This document shows, piece after piece, positions 1 through 5,553 of a stretch of 5,553 nt of DNA. This DNA is from Acidobacteriota bacterium (GTDB taxonomy: Bacteria > Acidobacteriota > Vicinamibacteria > Vicinamibacterales > UBA8438). Numbering within the stretch: position 1 is the first letter of the stretch; each line of letters opens with the position of its first letter. A model generated the notes under the pieces. The model saw only the letters and a program-made list of their open reading frames with translations, searched no databases and was not told where the DNA came from. The stretch spans positions 1-5,553 of the forward strand of contig SXOW01000424.1 of assembly GCA_005778315.1 (NCBI GenBank). Reading direction: 5' to 3'. A program made the translations under genes and the position numbers.

Positions 1-720
1 ACGTGCAGGCTGAGGGTCGAAGCGCGCCATGTAGCCTGACACCACCCACTCTGGATCGACCTGGAGAAGGTCCGCGATCTGCTTGAGATAGCCGCGGAGA
101 TAGACCGGAGCCGGGAGTGCGTCGAGGTTGTCCTCCTCGATGAACCGGAGGTTCGTGGTGGAGATCTTTGTCACCAGATTGATCTCACTGAGTTCGATAT
201 TGCGGGCCTCGCGTAGCCGCAGCAGCGTCGGACCGTCGCACCCTGTCGCGGCGGCCACAATCTCCCTCACGCGGGTTTCACCCGTGACACGCTCGACCAG
301 CGGTTCCTCGGGCTCTGGAGGCGGATTCCACGGCGCCACTGGGACGAACGCAGCCGGGTCGCTCGAGTCGGGCGGGCCCGCATCTGCGAGCGGTGGGTCC
401 GTGTCGGTCTTCGACGCGACGAGCGCGCGGTCATACCGTTCGCGCTCGTTGGGGTTGCTGAGTACGCGTACTGCGCTCTGCAGTCGTCTGAACACCGCCT
501 GTGCTTCGGCCGGCGTGTACAGCATGTAGGTGGCGAGTGAGTCGGGCGCGAAAGCGGCCTGGGCGCGCTGATAGGCATCCTGGATCTCCGACGGGGTGGC
601 CCAGGGATCCACCTCCAGCAATTGGTAGTGCGTCTGCGCCGGAGCCTCGTCGATGTCGACAGGCTCGCGAGGCTCGACTGGATCGGTGGAGGTGGGCATC
701 GCGGGGGCGTCGTAGCTCAT
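1..720 (-). CDS. Degenerate J-domain plus RodZ-type HTH protein (3' end missing)
   Basis: This open frame begins with ATG at 720-718 and runs 240 codons to the left edge without a stop, so the C-terminus lies outside the window. Residues about 31-98 read as a J-domain: HYQLLEVDPWATPSEIQDAY opens it and LSNPNERERYDRAL closes it. The catalytic HPD is replaced by APD (58-60), so stimulation of an Hsp70 ATPase is unlikely. Residues about 105-145 are Pro/Asp/Glu-rich and look like a flexible linker. Residues about 150-233 match the RodZ-type HTH (HTH_25), with LRLREARNIELSEI, IEEDNLDALP and YLRGYLKQIADLLQVDP. RodZ itself is a cytoskeleton-linked membrane protein; here the HTH sits in the middle of the protein and no membrane segment is visible in the part seen. 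The gene starts 9 bases after the MinD-like ATPase stop and has no clear Shine-Dalgarno sequence, which suggests translational coupling. The domain calls are fairly sure; the function is not known to me. Confidence 0.85.
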   Translation of the reverse strand, partial: MSYDAPAMPTSTDPVEPREPVDIDEAPAQTHYQLLEVDPWATPSEIQDAYQRAQAAFAPDSLATYMLYTPAEAQAVFRRLQSAVRVLSNPNERERYDRALVASKTDTDPPLADAGPPDSSDPAAFVPVAPWNPPPEPEEPLVERVTGETRVREIVAAATGCDGPTLLRLREARNIELSEINLVTKISTTNLRFIEEDNLDALPAPVYLRGYLKQIADLLQVDPEWVVSGYMARFDPQPAR

Positions 721-729
721 GGCACGGGC

Positions 730-1743
730 TCAGGTGGCCAGAATCTTGGAGACGATGCTGCGCAGCGCGCCAGCGATGGTGCTCACCGGGTACTCGAGCA
801 GGAACGCCCGTCGTTTTCGCACGGCTCTCCAGACGCTGTCGTCATATTGGAGGTACCCAACCGATTGCACGTCGCATCCGAAGTAGTTGCGTGCGGCCAA
901 CGCCACCTGCTGACCAATCCCGGCGTCGGCACCGTTGCGTACTTGATTGACCACCAATCTCGGGGCGAATTGCCGCATCGCCTCGTGGAGCTGCGCGCCG
1001 CGTTCAGGCTCCAGCCTCTTGATACGTTCGAAGAGCGCCCGCGGGCTCTGCACGGTGGCGTCGGTGGTCCCAGCCATGGCTACCCCAAGCAACTCGCGCA
1101 CCTGGTGGGTCTGCTCGAGCTCCTGGAGGCGGCGAAAGAACGCCGCTTTGACGAAACGATACAAGTTGTCGATCGAGGTGGGCTCGGGCAGGCAGATGAG
1201 GACACCGAGGTCGCCGCTCAAGAAAAAGTCCAGCGTATCGAATCCGGTGCCAGCCCCCAGGTCGAGGAGCACATGGTCGAAGTCCATCGACCGTATCTTG
1301 CGAATCAGCCGCATCTTCGTCTGGTATTTCGGATTCGCGGCGCCGAGCATATGACCGGCCCCGGAAATCAGACTGAGATTCGGCACGGACGTCGGGACCG
1401 CCAGTTCCTCGAGGGTTTCTGACCGCCGAGAGACAAAGTGGTCCAGGGTCACGTCGGTCTGGGCGACTCCGAGACAGGTGTGCAGATTGGCTCCGCCCAG
1501 GTCGGCGTCGATCACACACACCCGTGAGCCCATCTGCGCCAGCGTGATTCCAACATTGGCGGTCAGCAGGCTCTTTCCGACACCGCCCTTGCCGCCACCA
1601 ATCGCCCAGATGCGTGCTCCCGGACGGATATGCGCGGTGGGCGCAGGGCGCGCGTCCGGTCGCTCGCGCGACCAGGGGGGCTCGCCGCCGAGTCGAGGCG
1701 CCGGAACACCCTTCAGCATCATCCGTGCACTCGAAGTATGCAT
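730..1743 (-). CDS. MinD/FlhG-type deviant-Walker ATPase
   Basis: The 337-residue product is a P-loop ATPase of the MinD/ParA (SIMIBI) class. These proteins switch between monomer and ATP-bound dimer to position partners at a membrane, pole or nucleoid. The deviant Walker A is GGGKGGVGKS (49-58), with signature lysine K52 and K57. The switch I region is IDADLGGANLH (78-88), and Walker B/switch II is LLDLGAGTGFDTLDFFL (159-175). PEPTS (187-191) follows the next strand. A Pro/Arg-rich tail of about 42 residues precedes the fold and is probably disordered. The last residues (AGALRSIVSKILAT) could form an amphipathic helix like the MinD membrane anchor, but this is a guess. ATG at 1743-1741 lacks a good Shine-Dalgarno sequence; M8 or M9 are alternative starts and would leave the ATPase fold intact. 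It is the first gene of a pair with the J-HTH gene, which suggests a partner or effector relation. No minCE, flagellar or parB gene is in view, so calling it minD or flhG is not justified. Confidence 0.9.
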   Translation of the reverse strand: MHTSSARMMLKGVPAPRLGGEPPWSRERPDARPAPTAHIRPGARIWAIGGGKGGVGKSLLTANVGITLAQMGSRVCVIDADLGGANLHTCLGVAQTDVTLDHFVSRRSETLEELAVPTSVPNLSLISGAGHMLGAANPKYQTKMRLIRKIRSMDFDHVLLDLGAGTGFDTLDFFLSGDLGVLICLPEPTSIDNLYRFVKAAFFRRLQELEQTHQVRELLGVAMAGTTDATVQSPRALFERIKRLEPERGAQLHEAMRQFAPRLVVNQVRNGADAGIGQQVALAARNYFGCDVQSVGYLQYDDSVWRAVRKRRAFLLEYPVSTIAGALRSIVSKILAT

Positions 1744-1895
1744 AGCGCGTGTCGTGTTTCCGTGTACTGCGCCCCCTATGTCGTCTCGGACTCTGGCCGC
1801 AGAACTTTAGGACCCACTCAGGAATAGGTTGACCGATCTGGGCGTCCAGGCGTCCGTCCGGCCACGCGTGAGGCGTGCAACCACCGGCCAGCGGT

Positions 1896-1924
1896 TTCAC
1901 ATTCGCTAGTGGGTGAGGCAGAAT
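1896..1924 (+). promoter_or_regulatory. Possible sigma70-type promoter for the M28 peptidase gene
   Basis: TTCACA at 1896-1901 (5 of 6 to the -35 consensus) is followed, after a 17-base spacer, by CAGAAT at 1919-1924 (4 of 6 to the -10 consensus). The start point would lie near 1931, giving a leader of about 70 bases before the peptidase ATG. It is in the divergent spacer between the MinD-like gene and the peptidase gene. The match is modest, and chance matches of this quality are common. I could not find an equally good minus-strand promoter for the MinD-like gene in 1744-1900. Confidence 0.28.
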
Positions 1925-1941
1925 CTCACGGGTTGGGTACG

Positions 1942-1961
1942 CCACCGCGGGCGGGCGGTGG
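1942..1961 (+). other. GC-rich hairpin in the peptidase gene leader
   Basis: CCACCGC (1942-1948) pairs perfectly with GCGGTGG (1955-1961) around a 6-base loop. The downstream segment GGTG (1957-1960) can alternatively pair with CACC (1964-1967), so the two helices exclude each other. The hairpin lies between the putative promoter and the Shine-Dalgarno sequence of the M28 peptidase gene. It has no T tract, so it does not look like a terminator. It may be a leader RNA structure or simply a product of high GC content. Confidence 0.3.
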
Positions 1962-1991
1962 GGCACCCTCGCGAAGCGCGGCGTTCCCGCT

Positions 1992-1997
1992 GAGGAG
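1992..1997 (+). promoter_or_regulatory. Shine-Dalgarno sequence of the M28 peptidase gene
   Basis: GAGGAG lies 5 bases upstream of the ATG at 2003. It supports this start over the internal ATG at 2069, which has no comparable purine run in front of it. Confidence 0.6.
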
Positions 1998-2002
1998 ACC
2001 GG

Positions 2003-3304
2003 ATGTCAGTCGATCAGATGGGTCGAACGCGGCGCATGAGACGGCACGCCCGCGCGCGCGGCACGGTCATGGGCAGGCTCGCGGCTCTGGCCCTCGCGGC
2101 AGGCGCCGTGACCGTGGTCGCGGGGCAGACAGGCGGTGAGCAGGACGCCACGGTCCGTGCGCTCGTCGACCGACTGGACCTCGAACGATACAAAGACGTG
2201 ATTCGCGGGCTCGTCCAATTTGGCGACCGGCGTCAAGGGACAACGCGCAATCGTGACGCGGTGGACTGGATCGAGGCCTGGTTGCAGGCGGCTGGGTGCT
2301 CGAATACCGAACGCGTCGTGTACACGTTTGACCCCCCTCCGCGTCCGGTGGCCACTCGATCCGGGGGCGCCCCTCCGCCCCTGAATCCCACGGCGCCGAC
2401 GCCCACCGGCGGGCTCGTCGGGCGCAACGGCTTGGGTCCGGGAGGGAGCGCGATTTTCGGGTATCGGCGTCGCACCAGCGTGGTGGTGGACCCGCTGGCG
2501 CAGCCGGATGAAGCGCTTCGCGCCCTGAATCTCGAAGAGCCACGCAACGGAGAGCGTTCGCAGGTGTTCTGCACGAAGGTCGGAACCGTTCACCCGGACG
2601 AGATGTACCTCGTCGGTGCCCATATGGACGGCCACGGCTTCGGTCAAGCGGCGAACGACGACGGCTCAGGTACCGCGATCGTCATGGAGTTGGCGCGTAT
2701 TTTCAGTGCACCCGATGTGCAGACCGAGCGGTCGATACGGTTCGCGCTGTGGAACAACGAAGAGACGGGTCTCAACGGGAGTACGGCCTATGTGGAGCAG
2801 CGGCGCGACCGGCAAGGCGTTGAGGATCCGCCAGGGTCCGGCCGCTTTCCAGAGCCCCGGTGGCTCGGGATGATCCAGCACGACATGATGCTGTTCGACC
2901 ACGGCGCCCCTGGCCCGGACGGCGTCGTGAGCCGTGACCAGCGCCCGGAGGCTGACGTGAACATCGAGTTCCAGTCAGCGTCGGACCTCGCGGTTGAGTC
3001 TCGCGACCTCGCGTTTGTCTTCAAAGCGGCGAACGACGCGTACGCCACCGACTATCCAGCGATGGTCGGTCCGCACATGACCAACACCGACTCCACCCCA
3101 TTCATGAACCTTACGCCGTCTATCAGCCTGCGGGAGAATGAGCGCGGGATGCACATTGGGGCCGGCTGGGACCCTCATTGGCACCAGCCGACGGATCGCT
3201 ACGACACCTTCACCGACGATGACTTTCGTCTGGGGCTCAACGCGGCGCAGACAACCTTGGCCGCGATCGCGCAGCTGGTCGACGCGACCACGACCGCGCC
3301 CTGA
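2003..3304 (+). CDS. Secreted M28-family zinc metallopeptidase
   Basis: The 433-residue product is a predicted exported M28-family (aminopeptidase/carboxypeptidase-type) enzyme that uses two zinc ions to cleave peptide bonds. The ligand set is complete: HMD (H207, D209), ANDDGSG (D219 as bridging Asp), WNNEETGLNGS with E253 as general base and E254 as ligand, HDMM (D294), and HWHQPTD (H394 as the last ligand). An Arg-rich n-region of about 24 residues and a hydrophobic run (about 25-40, rich in Ala/Leu/Val) form a signal peptide, with a plausible cleavage near A40-G41. The long n-region could mean the true start is M23, but the Shine-Dalgarno sequence favours M1. Residues about 110-155 are a Pro/Gly-rich stretch before the catalytic core that I do not associate with compact M28 enzymes. 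Substrate specificity cannot be read from the sequence. The gene is flanked by a divergent and a convergent neighbour, so it is probably monocistronic. Confidence 0.93.
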   Translation: MSVDQMGRTRRMRRHARARGTVMGRLAALALAAGAVTVVAGQTGGEQDATVRALVDRLDLERYKDVIRGLVQFGDRRQGTTRNRDAVDWIEAWLQAAGCSNTERVVYTFDPPPRPVATRSGGAPPPLNPTAPTPTGGLVGRNGLGPGGSAIFGYRRRTSVVVDPLAQPDEALRALNLEEPRNGERSQVFCTKVGTVHPDEMYLVGAHMDGHGFGQAANDDGSGTAIVMELARIFSAPDVQTERSIRFALWNNEETGLNGSTAYVEQRRDRQGVEDPPGSGRFPEPRWLGMIQHDMMLFDHGAPGPDGVVSRDQRPEADVNIEFQSASDLAVESRDLAFVFKAANDAYATDYPAMVGPHMTNTDSTPFMNLTPSISLRENERGMHIGAGWDPHWHQPTDRYDTFTDDDFRLGLNAAQTTLAAIAQLVDATTTAP

Positions 3305-3327
3305 CCCGCCCCGGTCTCAGGGGTCGG
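3301..3327. terminator. Weak stem-loop between convergent genes
   Basis: CTGACCC (3301-3307) can pair with GGGTCGG (3321-3327), including one G-T wobble, around a 13-base loop. An alternative inner helix pairs CCCC (3309-3312) with GGGG (3320-3323). The element includes the stop codons of both the peptidase gene and rarD. There is no T tract on either strand, so intrinsic termination is doubtful. It is offered because only 12 bases separate the two convergent stops. Confidence 0.22.
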
Positions 3328-4234
3328 AGTGAGGACGCTCCGGGCGGGGCGCTGGCTCGGCCGGCCTCCGGTAGGCGTACAGCCCTTCGACCCCAAACAG
3401 CGCGAGTGCGACCCAGACCAGGCCGTACCCGATCACCTGCGACGGACCTAACTGTTCGCCATACACCACCACGCCGAGCAGGAACTGCAGCGTGGGCGCC
3501 AGGTATTGGATGATGCCCATGTGCGACAGCGGAATCAGGCGGACCGAGGCGCCGAACAGCAGGAGCGGGCCGACCGTGACCACCCCGGACCCCGCCACCA
3601 ACGCCTGATACATCCACGGGTCCCAGGGGGTCGCCGACGCCACGGGAGCCGTGACTACGGGCCCCAGCAGCAGCACGCCTACGGTCGGGAGTGAGAGCAG
3701 ACCCGTTTCCAAGGTCAGCCCCTGCACCGCCCCGAGCGCGGCCTGCTTCTTGAGGAGCCCGTACACGCCGAAGGTTGACGCGAGCAGGAGCGCAATCCAG
3801 GGCATCGTGCCCACGGAAATCGTCAGATACACGATGCCCGAGGTGGCCAATCCGACCGCGACCCATTGGGCGGACCGCAGGCGCTCGCCAAGCACGAGCA
3901 CGCCCAAGCCCACGCTAAGCAACGGCGACAAGAAGTAGCCCAGGCTGGACTCGACGATGTAGCCCGCGGTGACGGCCCACACGAACGTCAGCCAGTTGGC
4001 GTAGAGCAGTGCCGCGGTCATGGAGTACGTCGCGATGACCCGGACGGACAACTGCCCACGTTGAAAGCGATGTTGGGGTCGGACAACGAGCAGGAGACCA
4101 AGGAGTATGAGGGACCAGAAGACGCGGTAGCCGACCACCGCGGCGGGCGACAGCTGGCCCAGCTGTTTCCAGTACAGGGGGCTCACGCCCCACGAGAGGT
4201 AGGCCGCGATACCGTACCAGAGACCGTTGCTCAC
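3317..4234 (-). CDS. rarD: RarD-type EamA-superfamily permease
   Basis: The 305-residue product is a polytopic inner-membrane protein of the RarD group in the drug/metabolite transporter superfamily, with about ten hydrophobic segments. Group-typical blocks are present in order: AAYLSWGVSPLYWK (10-23), YRVFWS (36-41), NWLTFVWAV (80-88), ESSLGYFLSPLLSV (95-108), GERLRSAQW (116-124), GVYGLLKKQ (156-164), GLTLETG (172-178), and QYLAPTLQFLLGVVVYGE (243-260). A charged, Pro-rich cytoplasmic tail follows residue 288. The family name comes from a chloramphenicol-sensitivity annotation; the true substrate is unsettled and cannot be read here. The start is GTG at 4234-4232. An in-frame stop at 4297-4295 and the lack of another good start between support it, and the N-terminus then begins at the usual place. 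No clear Shine-Dalgarno sequence precedes it. The gene is divergent from the CsgG-domain gene and convergent with the peptidase gene. Confidence 0.93.
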   Translation of the reverse strand: MSNGLWYGIAAYLSWGVSPLYWKQLGQLSPAAVVGYRVFWSLILLGLLLVVRPQHRFQRGQLSVRVIATYSMTAALLYANWLTFVWAVTAGYIVESSLGYFLSPLLSVGLGVLVLGERLRSAQWVAVGLATSGIVYLTISVGTMPWIALLLASTFGVYGLLKKQAALGAVQGLTLETGLLSLPTVGVLLLGPVVTAPVASATPWDPWMYQALVAGSGVVTVGPLLLFGASVRLIPLSHMGIIQYLAPTLQFLLGVVVYGEQLGPSQVIGYGLVWVALALFGVEGLYAYRRPAEPAPRPERPHSDP

Positions 4235-4396
4235 GCGGCGCCGATCGTAGCAGCCCGCGTCGGTCGTGTAGGTCGCACCATGCGCAGGCGGATGTCAGGG
4301 AATGTCGGCCGTTACGCAGACGGCTCGATGCGTCAGGCGACGGACAACGCGCTGTCTTCCGTGCGTCGTCTCCGCGAGCGAACGGCGAAACCGCAC

Positions 4397-4402
4397 TACA
4401 AT
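4397..4402 (+). promoter_or_regulatory. Possible -10 element for the CsgG-domain gene
   Basis: TACAAT matches the -10 consensus at 5 of 6 positions and lies in the 235-base divergent spacer, about 67 bases ahead of the ATG at 4470. No acceptable -35 hexamer is found 16-18 bases upstream and there is no extended -10 TG. It may depend on an activator or another sigma factor, or be a chance match. The remainder of the 4235-4469 spacer shows no other clear element. Confidence 0.3.
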
Positions 4403-4458
4403 CGTCTGACCGGACCGGCGGCGGCGCGGAAGCCGACGCCGGGCGTCATCATATCTCT

Positions 4459-4462
4459 GGAG
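4459..4462 (+). promoter_or_regulatory. Shine-Dalgarno sequence that decides the CsgG-domain start
   Basis: GGAG at 4459-4462 lies 7 bases before the ATG at 4470 but only 1 base before the in-frame GTG at 4464. The ATG is therefore preferred, which shortens the longest open frame by two residues. Confidence 0.55.
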
Positions 4463-4469
4463 TGTGCTT

Positions 4470-5357
4470 ATGCGTGCAGAACCTCGGTGCAGATACGTGG
4501 CCGCGACGCTCGGTGTTGCGATGTGGTCGTTGACTCCCGCCATCGGAGTGGCCCAACCCCGTGTCGCGGTGATGAACTTCGAGAACAACAGCACCTGGCA
4601 TTACTGGGGCGACAACCTCGGGGCGGCCGCGGCTGACGAGTTGGTCACGCAGCTCCTCAAGACCGGGTCCTACAGGATGATCGAACGGTCTCAATTGGCG
4701 GCCGTTATGGCGGAGCAGGATCTGGGCGCGAGTGGGGCAGTGGATGCGTCCACCGCAGCCAGAATCGGACAGCTGCTGGGGGCCCAACTCATCTTGACGG
4801 GCTCAATCACGCAGTTTTCCATCGAGACCATCTCGGCGGGGTTCCGTGGGATTGGCGGGTCACGGTCCAAAGCCCAAACCGTGCTCGACGTGCGGCTCGT
4901 CGACACAACGACGGGCGAGATTCTGATGGCCGAAGACGGCGAGGGGGAGAAGACCTGGGGCGGGGGATTCTTCAAGTCGGCCAACGTCGAACGCGATTTT
5001 GACGCCGGCGTGGCACAGGAAGCGCTCCGACCAGCCATCGAGCAGGTCACGGCGACGCTGGCTAGTCAGGCCGACCGCTTCGCCTCCATGGAGCCGGTGG
5101 CACCGGCGGCGCAGATCGTGGGGGTCAACGCCGGGTCCTTCTACATCAACCAGGGAGAGAATCTCGACATCATGGTGGGGCAGCGCTATGAAGTGATCCG
5201 CGTCATTGACGAGATCAAAGACGCGAACGGTACGGTGCTCGACCGCATCACCGACCGCGTCGGCGTACTCGAGGTCACTCGGGTGCTCTCGCAGTCGGCC
5301 ATCTGTACCGTGGTTGAAGGCGAGGCGCGCGAAGGCGACACCATTCAGCCGCTGTAG
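4470..5357 (+). CDS. Exported CsgG-domain protein with FlgT-C-like C-terminus
   Basis: The 295-residue product has an N-terminal signal peptide (hydrophobic about 9-28, plausible cleavage after GVA at 26-28) followed by a CsgG-type domain at about 31-205. Supporting blocks are RVAVMNFENNSTWHYWGDNL (31-50), a helix with ADELVTQLLKTGSYRMIER (55-73), LGAQLILTGSITQF (103-116) and LDVRLVDTTTGEIL (139-152). Residues about 213-295 form a beta-rich segment (GVNAGSFYINQGENLDIMVG, YEVIRV, DRVGVLEVTRV, EGDTIQPL) that resembles the C-terminal domain of FlgT-like proteins; this is an inference from the pattern. CsgG of E. coli is an outer-membrane lipoprotein pore for curli export. Here no lipobox cysteine sits at the cleavage site and no curli genes are nearby, so a curli role is not supported. 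A periplasmic or outer-membrane-associated role is more likely. It appears monocistronic and ends before a strong stem-loop. Confidence 0.88.
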   Translation: MRAEPRCRYVAATLGVAMWSLTPAIGVAQPRVAVMNFENNSTWHYWGDNLGAAAADELVTQLLKTGSYRMIERSQLAAVMAEQDLGASGAVDASTAARIGQLLGAQLILTGSITQFSIETISAGFRGIGGSRSKAQTVLDVRLVDTTTGEILMAEDGEGEKTWGGGFFKSANVERDFDAGVAQEALRPAIEQVTATLASQADRFASMEPVAPAAQIVGVNAGSFYINQGENLDIMVGQRYEVIRVIDEIKDANGTVLDRITDRVGVLEVTRVLSQSAICTVVEGEAREGDTIQPL

Positions 5358-5369
5358 TCGGGGACGTGC

Positions 5370-5397
5370 GACCCCGCGGGCATCGGCCCGCAGGGTC
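5370..5397. terminator. Strong stem-loop between convergent genes
   Basis: GACCC (5370-5374) and GCGGGC (5376-5381) pair with GCCCGC (5386-5391) and GGGTC (5393-5397). This gives an 11-bp stem with one C/A mismatch (5375/5392) and a 4-base ATCG loop. It starts 13 bases after the CsgG-domain gene stop, and its right arm overlaps the stop codon of the minus-strand gene at 5398-5396. It could serve both transcripts. There is no T tract on either side, so it may act with Rho or as a 3'-end stabiliser rather than as a classic intrinsic terminator. Confidence 0.5.
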
Positions 5398-5553
5398 AAT
5401 AGGCGCGTAGATCGTCAAGCCAGATGGTGCCGTCGGTCCCAGGATCGACCGCACCGGTGTCGACGAGAAAGACAATGGCGCGGGTCTGTTCAAGGTCGAG
5501 CATGCCGCTGGTGTCGTCGATGATGTTCGTCAGACTGTCGAACGGCACCGCGA
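5396..5553 (-). CDS. 3' end of a gene, probable secreted jelly-roll domain protein (5' part missing)
   Basis: A minus-strand frame enters from the right edge and gives 51 complete codons before TGA at 5398-5396. The visible protein contains FDSLTNIIDD (4-13), RAIVFLVDTG (24-33) and the terminal block GTIWLDDLRAY (41-51). An ending of the type IW-(L/I)-D-(D/N)-(L/I)-R-x-Y is typical of the last beta-strand of galactose-binding-like jelly-roll domains, such as carbohydrate-binding modules or CIA30-like folds, often at the end of secreted proteins. That assignment is from pattern memory and is tentative. The start, length and other domains are outside the window. The gene converges on the CsgG-domain gene, with 38 bases between the stops and a strong stem-loop in that gap. 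Confidence 0.65.
   Translation of the reverse strand, partial: AVPFDSLTNIIDDTSGMLDLEQTRAIVFLVDTGAVDPGTDGTIWLDDLRAY

Noticed and set aside
622..1422. Long plus-strand open frame (266 codons) opposite the MinD-like gene
   Set aside because: It lies antisense to a gene with clear ATPase motifs and encodes no recognisable domain. High GC content makes such antisense frames common.
1829..1834. TTGACC as a -35 element on the plus strand
   Set aside because: The hexamer fits, but no -10-like sequence lies 16-18 bases downstream (GTCCGT at the 17-base spacing).
1841..1855. Direct repeat of GGCGTCC (1841-1847 and 1849-1855) in the divergent spacer
   Set aside because: Only two 7-base copies, 8 bases apart, in GC-rich DNA. 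It could be an operator half-site pair, but nothing distinguishes it from chance.
1004..1966. Long minus-strand open frame (320 codons) overlapping the MinD-like gene in another frame
   Set aside because: The translation is Arg/Pro-rich, low-complexity and without motifs, and it overlaps the true ATPase frame on the same strand.
4244..4249. TACGAT on the minus strand as a -10 element for rarD
   Set aside because: It would leave only a few bases of leader before the GTG, and the -35 position reads CCTACA, a poor match.
3866..4636. Plus-strand open frame (256 codons) across the start of rarD and into the CsgG-domain gene
   Set aside because: It overlaps two well-supported genes in other frames and reads as charged low-complexity sequence typical of a GC-rich shadow frame.

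Overview
The window is compact, GC-rich bacterial chromosome with six protein-coding genes, two of them cut by the window ends. I see no tRNA, rRNA, CRISPR array, insertion sequence or phage gene. The gene mix points to a Gram-negative, high-GC soil or marine bacterium: a MinD-like ATPase paired with a J-like/RodZ-type HTH protein, a secreted M28 peptidase, a RarD permease and an exported CsgG-domain protein. Acidobacteriota (Vicinamibacteria-like) or a myxobacterium-like lineage would fit. This taxonomic guess is an inference from gene content only.

Left block (1-1743, minus strand): a two-gene unit. A MinD/FlhG-type deviant-Walker ATPase (730-1743) is followed 9 bases later by a protein with a degenerate J-domain and a RodZ-type helix-turn-helix (720 down to the left edge). 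This second gene runs off the window. The tight spacing suggests one transcript and a shared job, probably in positioning or polarity, but the target is unknown.

Middle block (1744-4234): a 259-base divergent intergenic region carries a plausible promoter and a GC-rich hairpin, then a Shine-Dalgarno sequence ahead of a secreted M28-family zinc metallopeptidase gene (2003-3304, plus). It converges, with only 12 bases between stops, on a rarD-type EamA-superfamily permease gene (3317-4234, minus, GTG start).

Right block (4235-5553): a 235-base divergent spacer separates rarD from a gene for an exported CsgG-domain protein with a FlgT-C-like C-terminal segment (4470-5357, plus). A strong stem-loop (5370-5397) separates it from the 3' end of a minus-strand gene that enters from the right edge. 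The visible end of that gene resembles the last strand of a secreted jelly-roll (carbohydrate-binding-like) domain.

Apart from the left operon, the genes look like independent single-gene units in alternating orientation. Nothing ties them into one pathway beyond a general envelope or secretion theme. I found no clear undescribed system. The ATPase plus J-HTH pair is the most interesting element.
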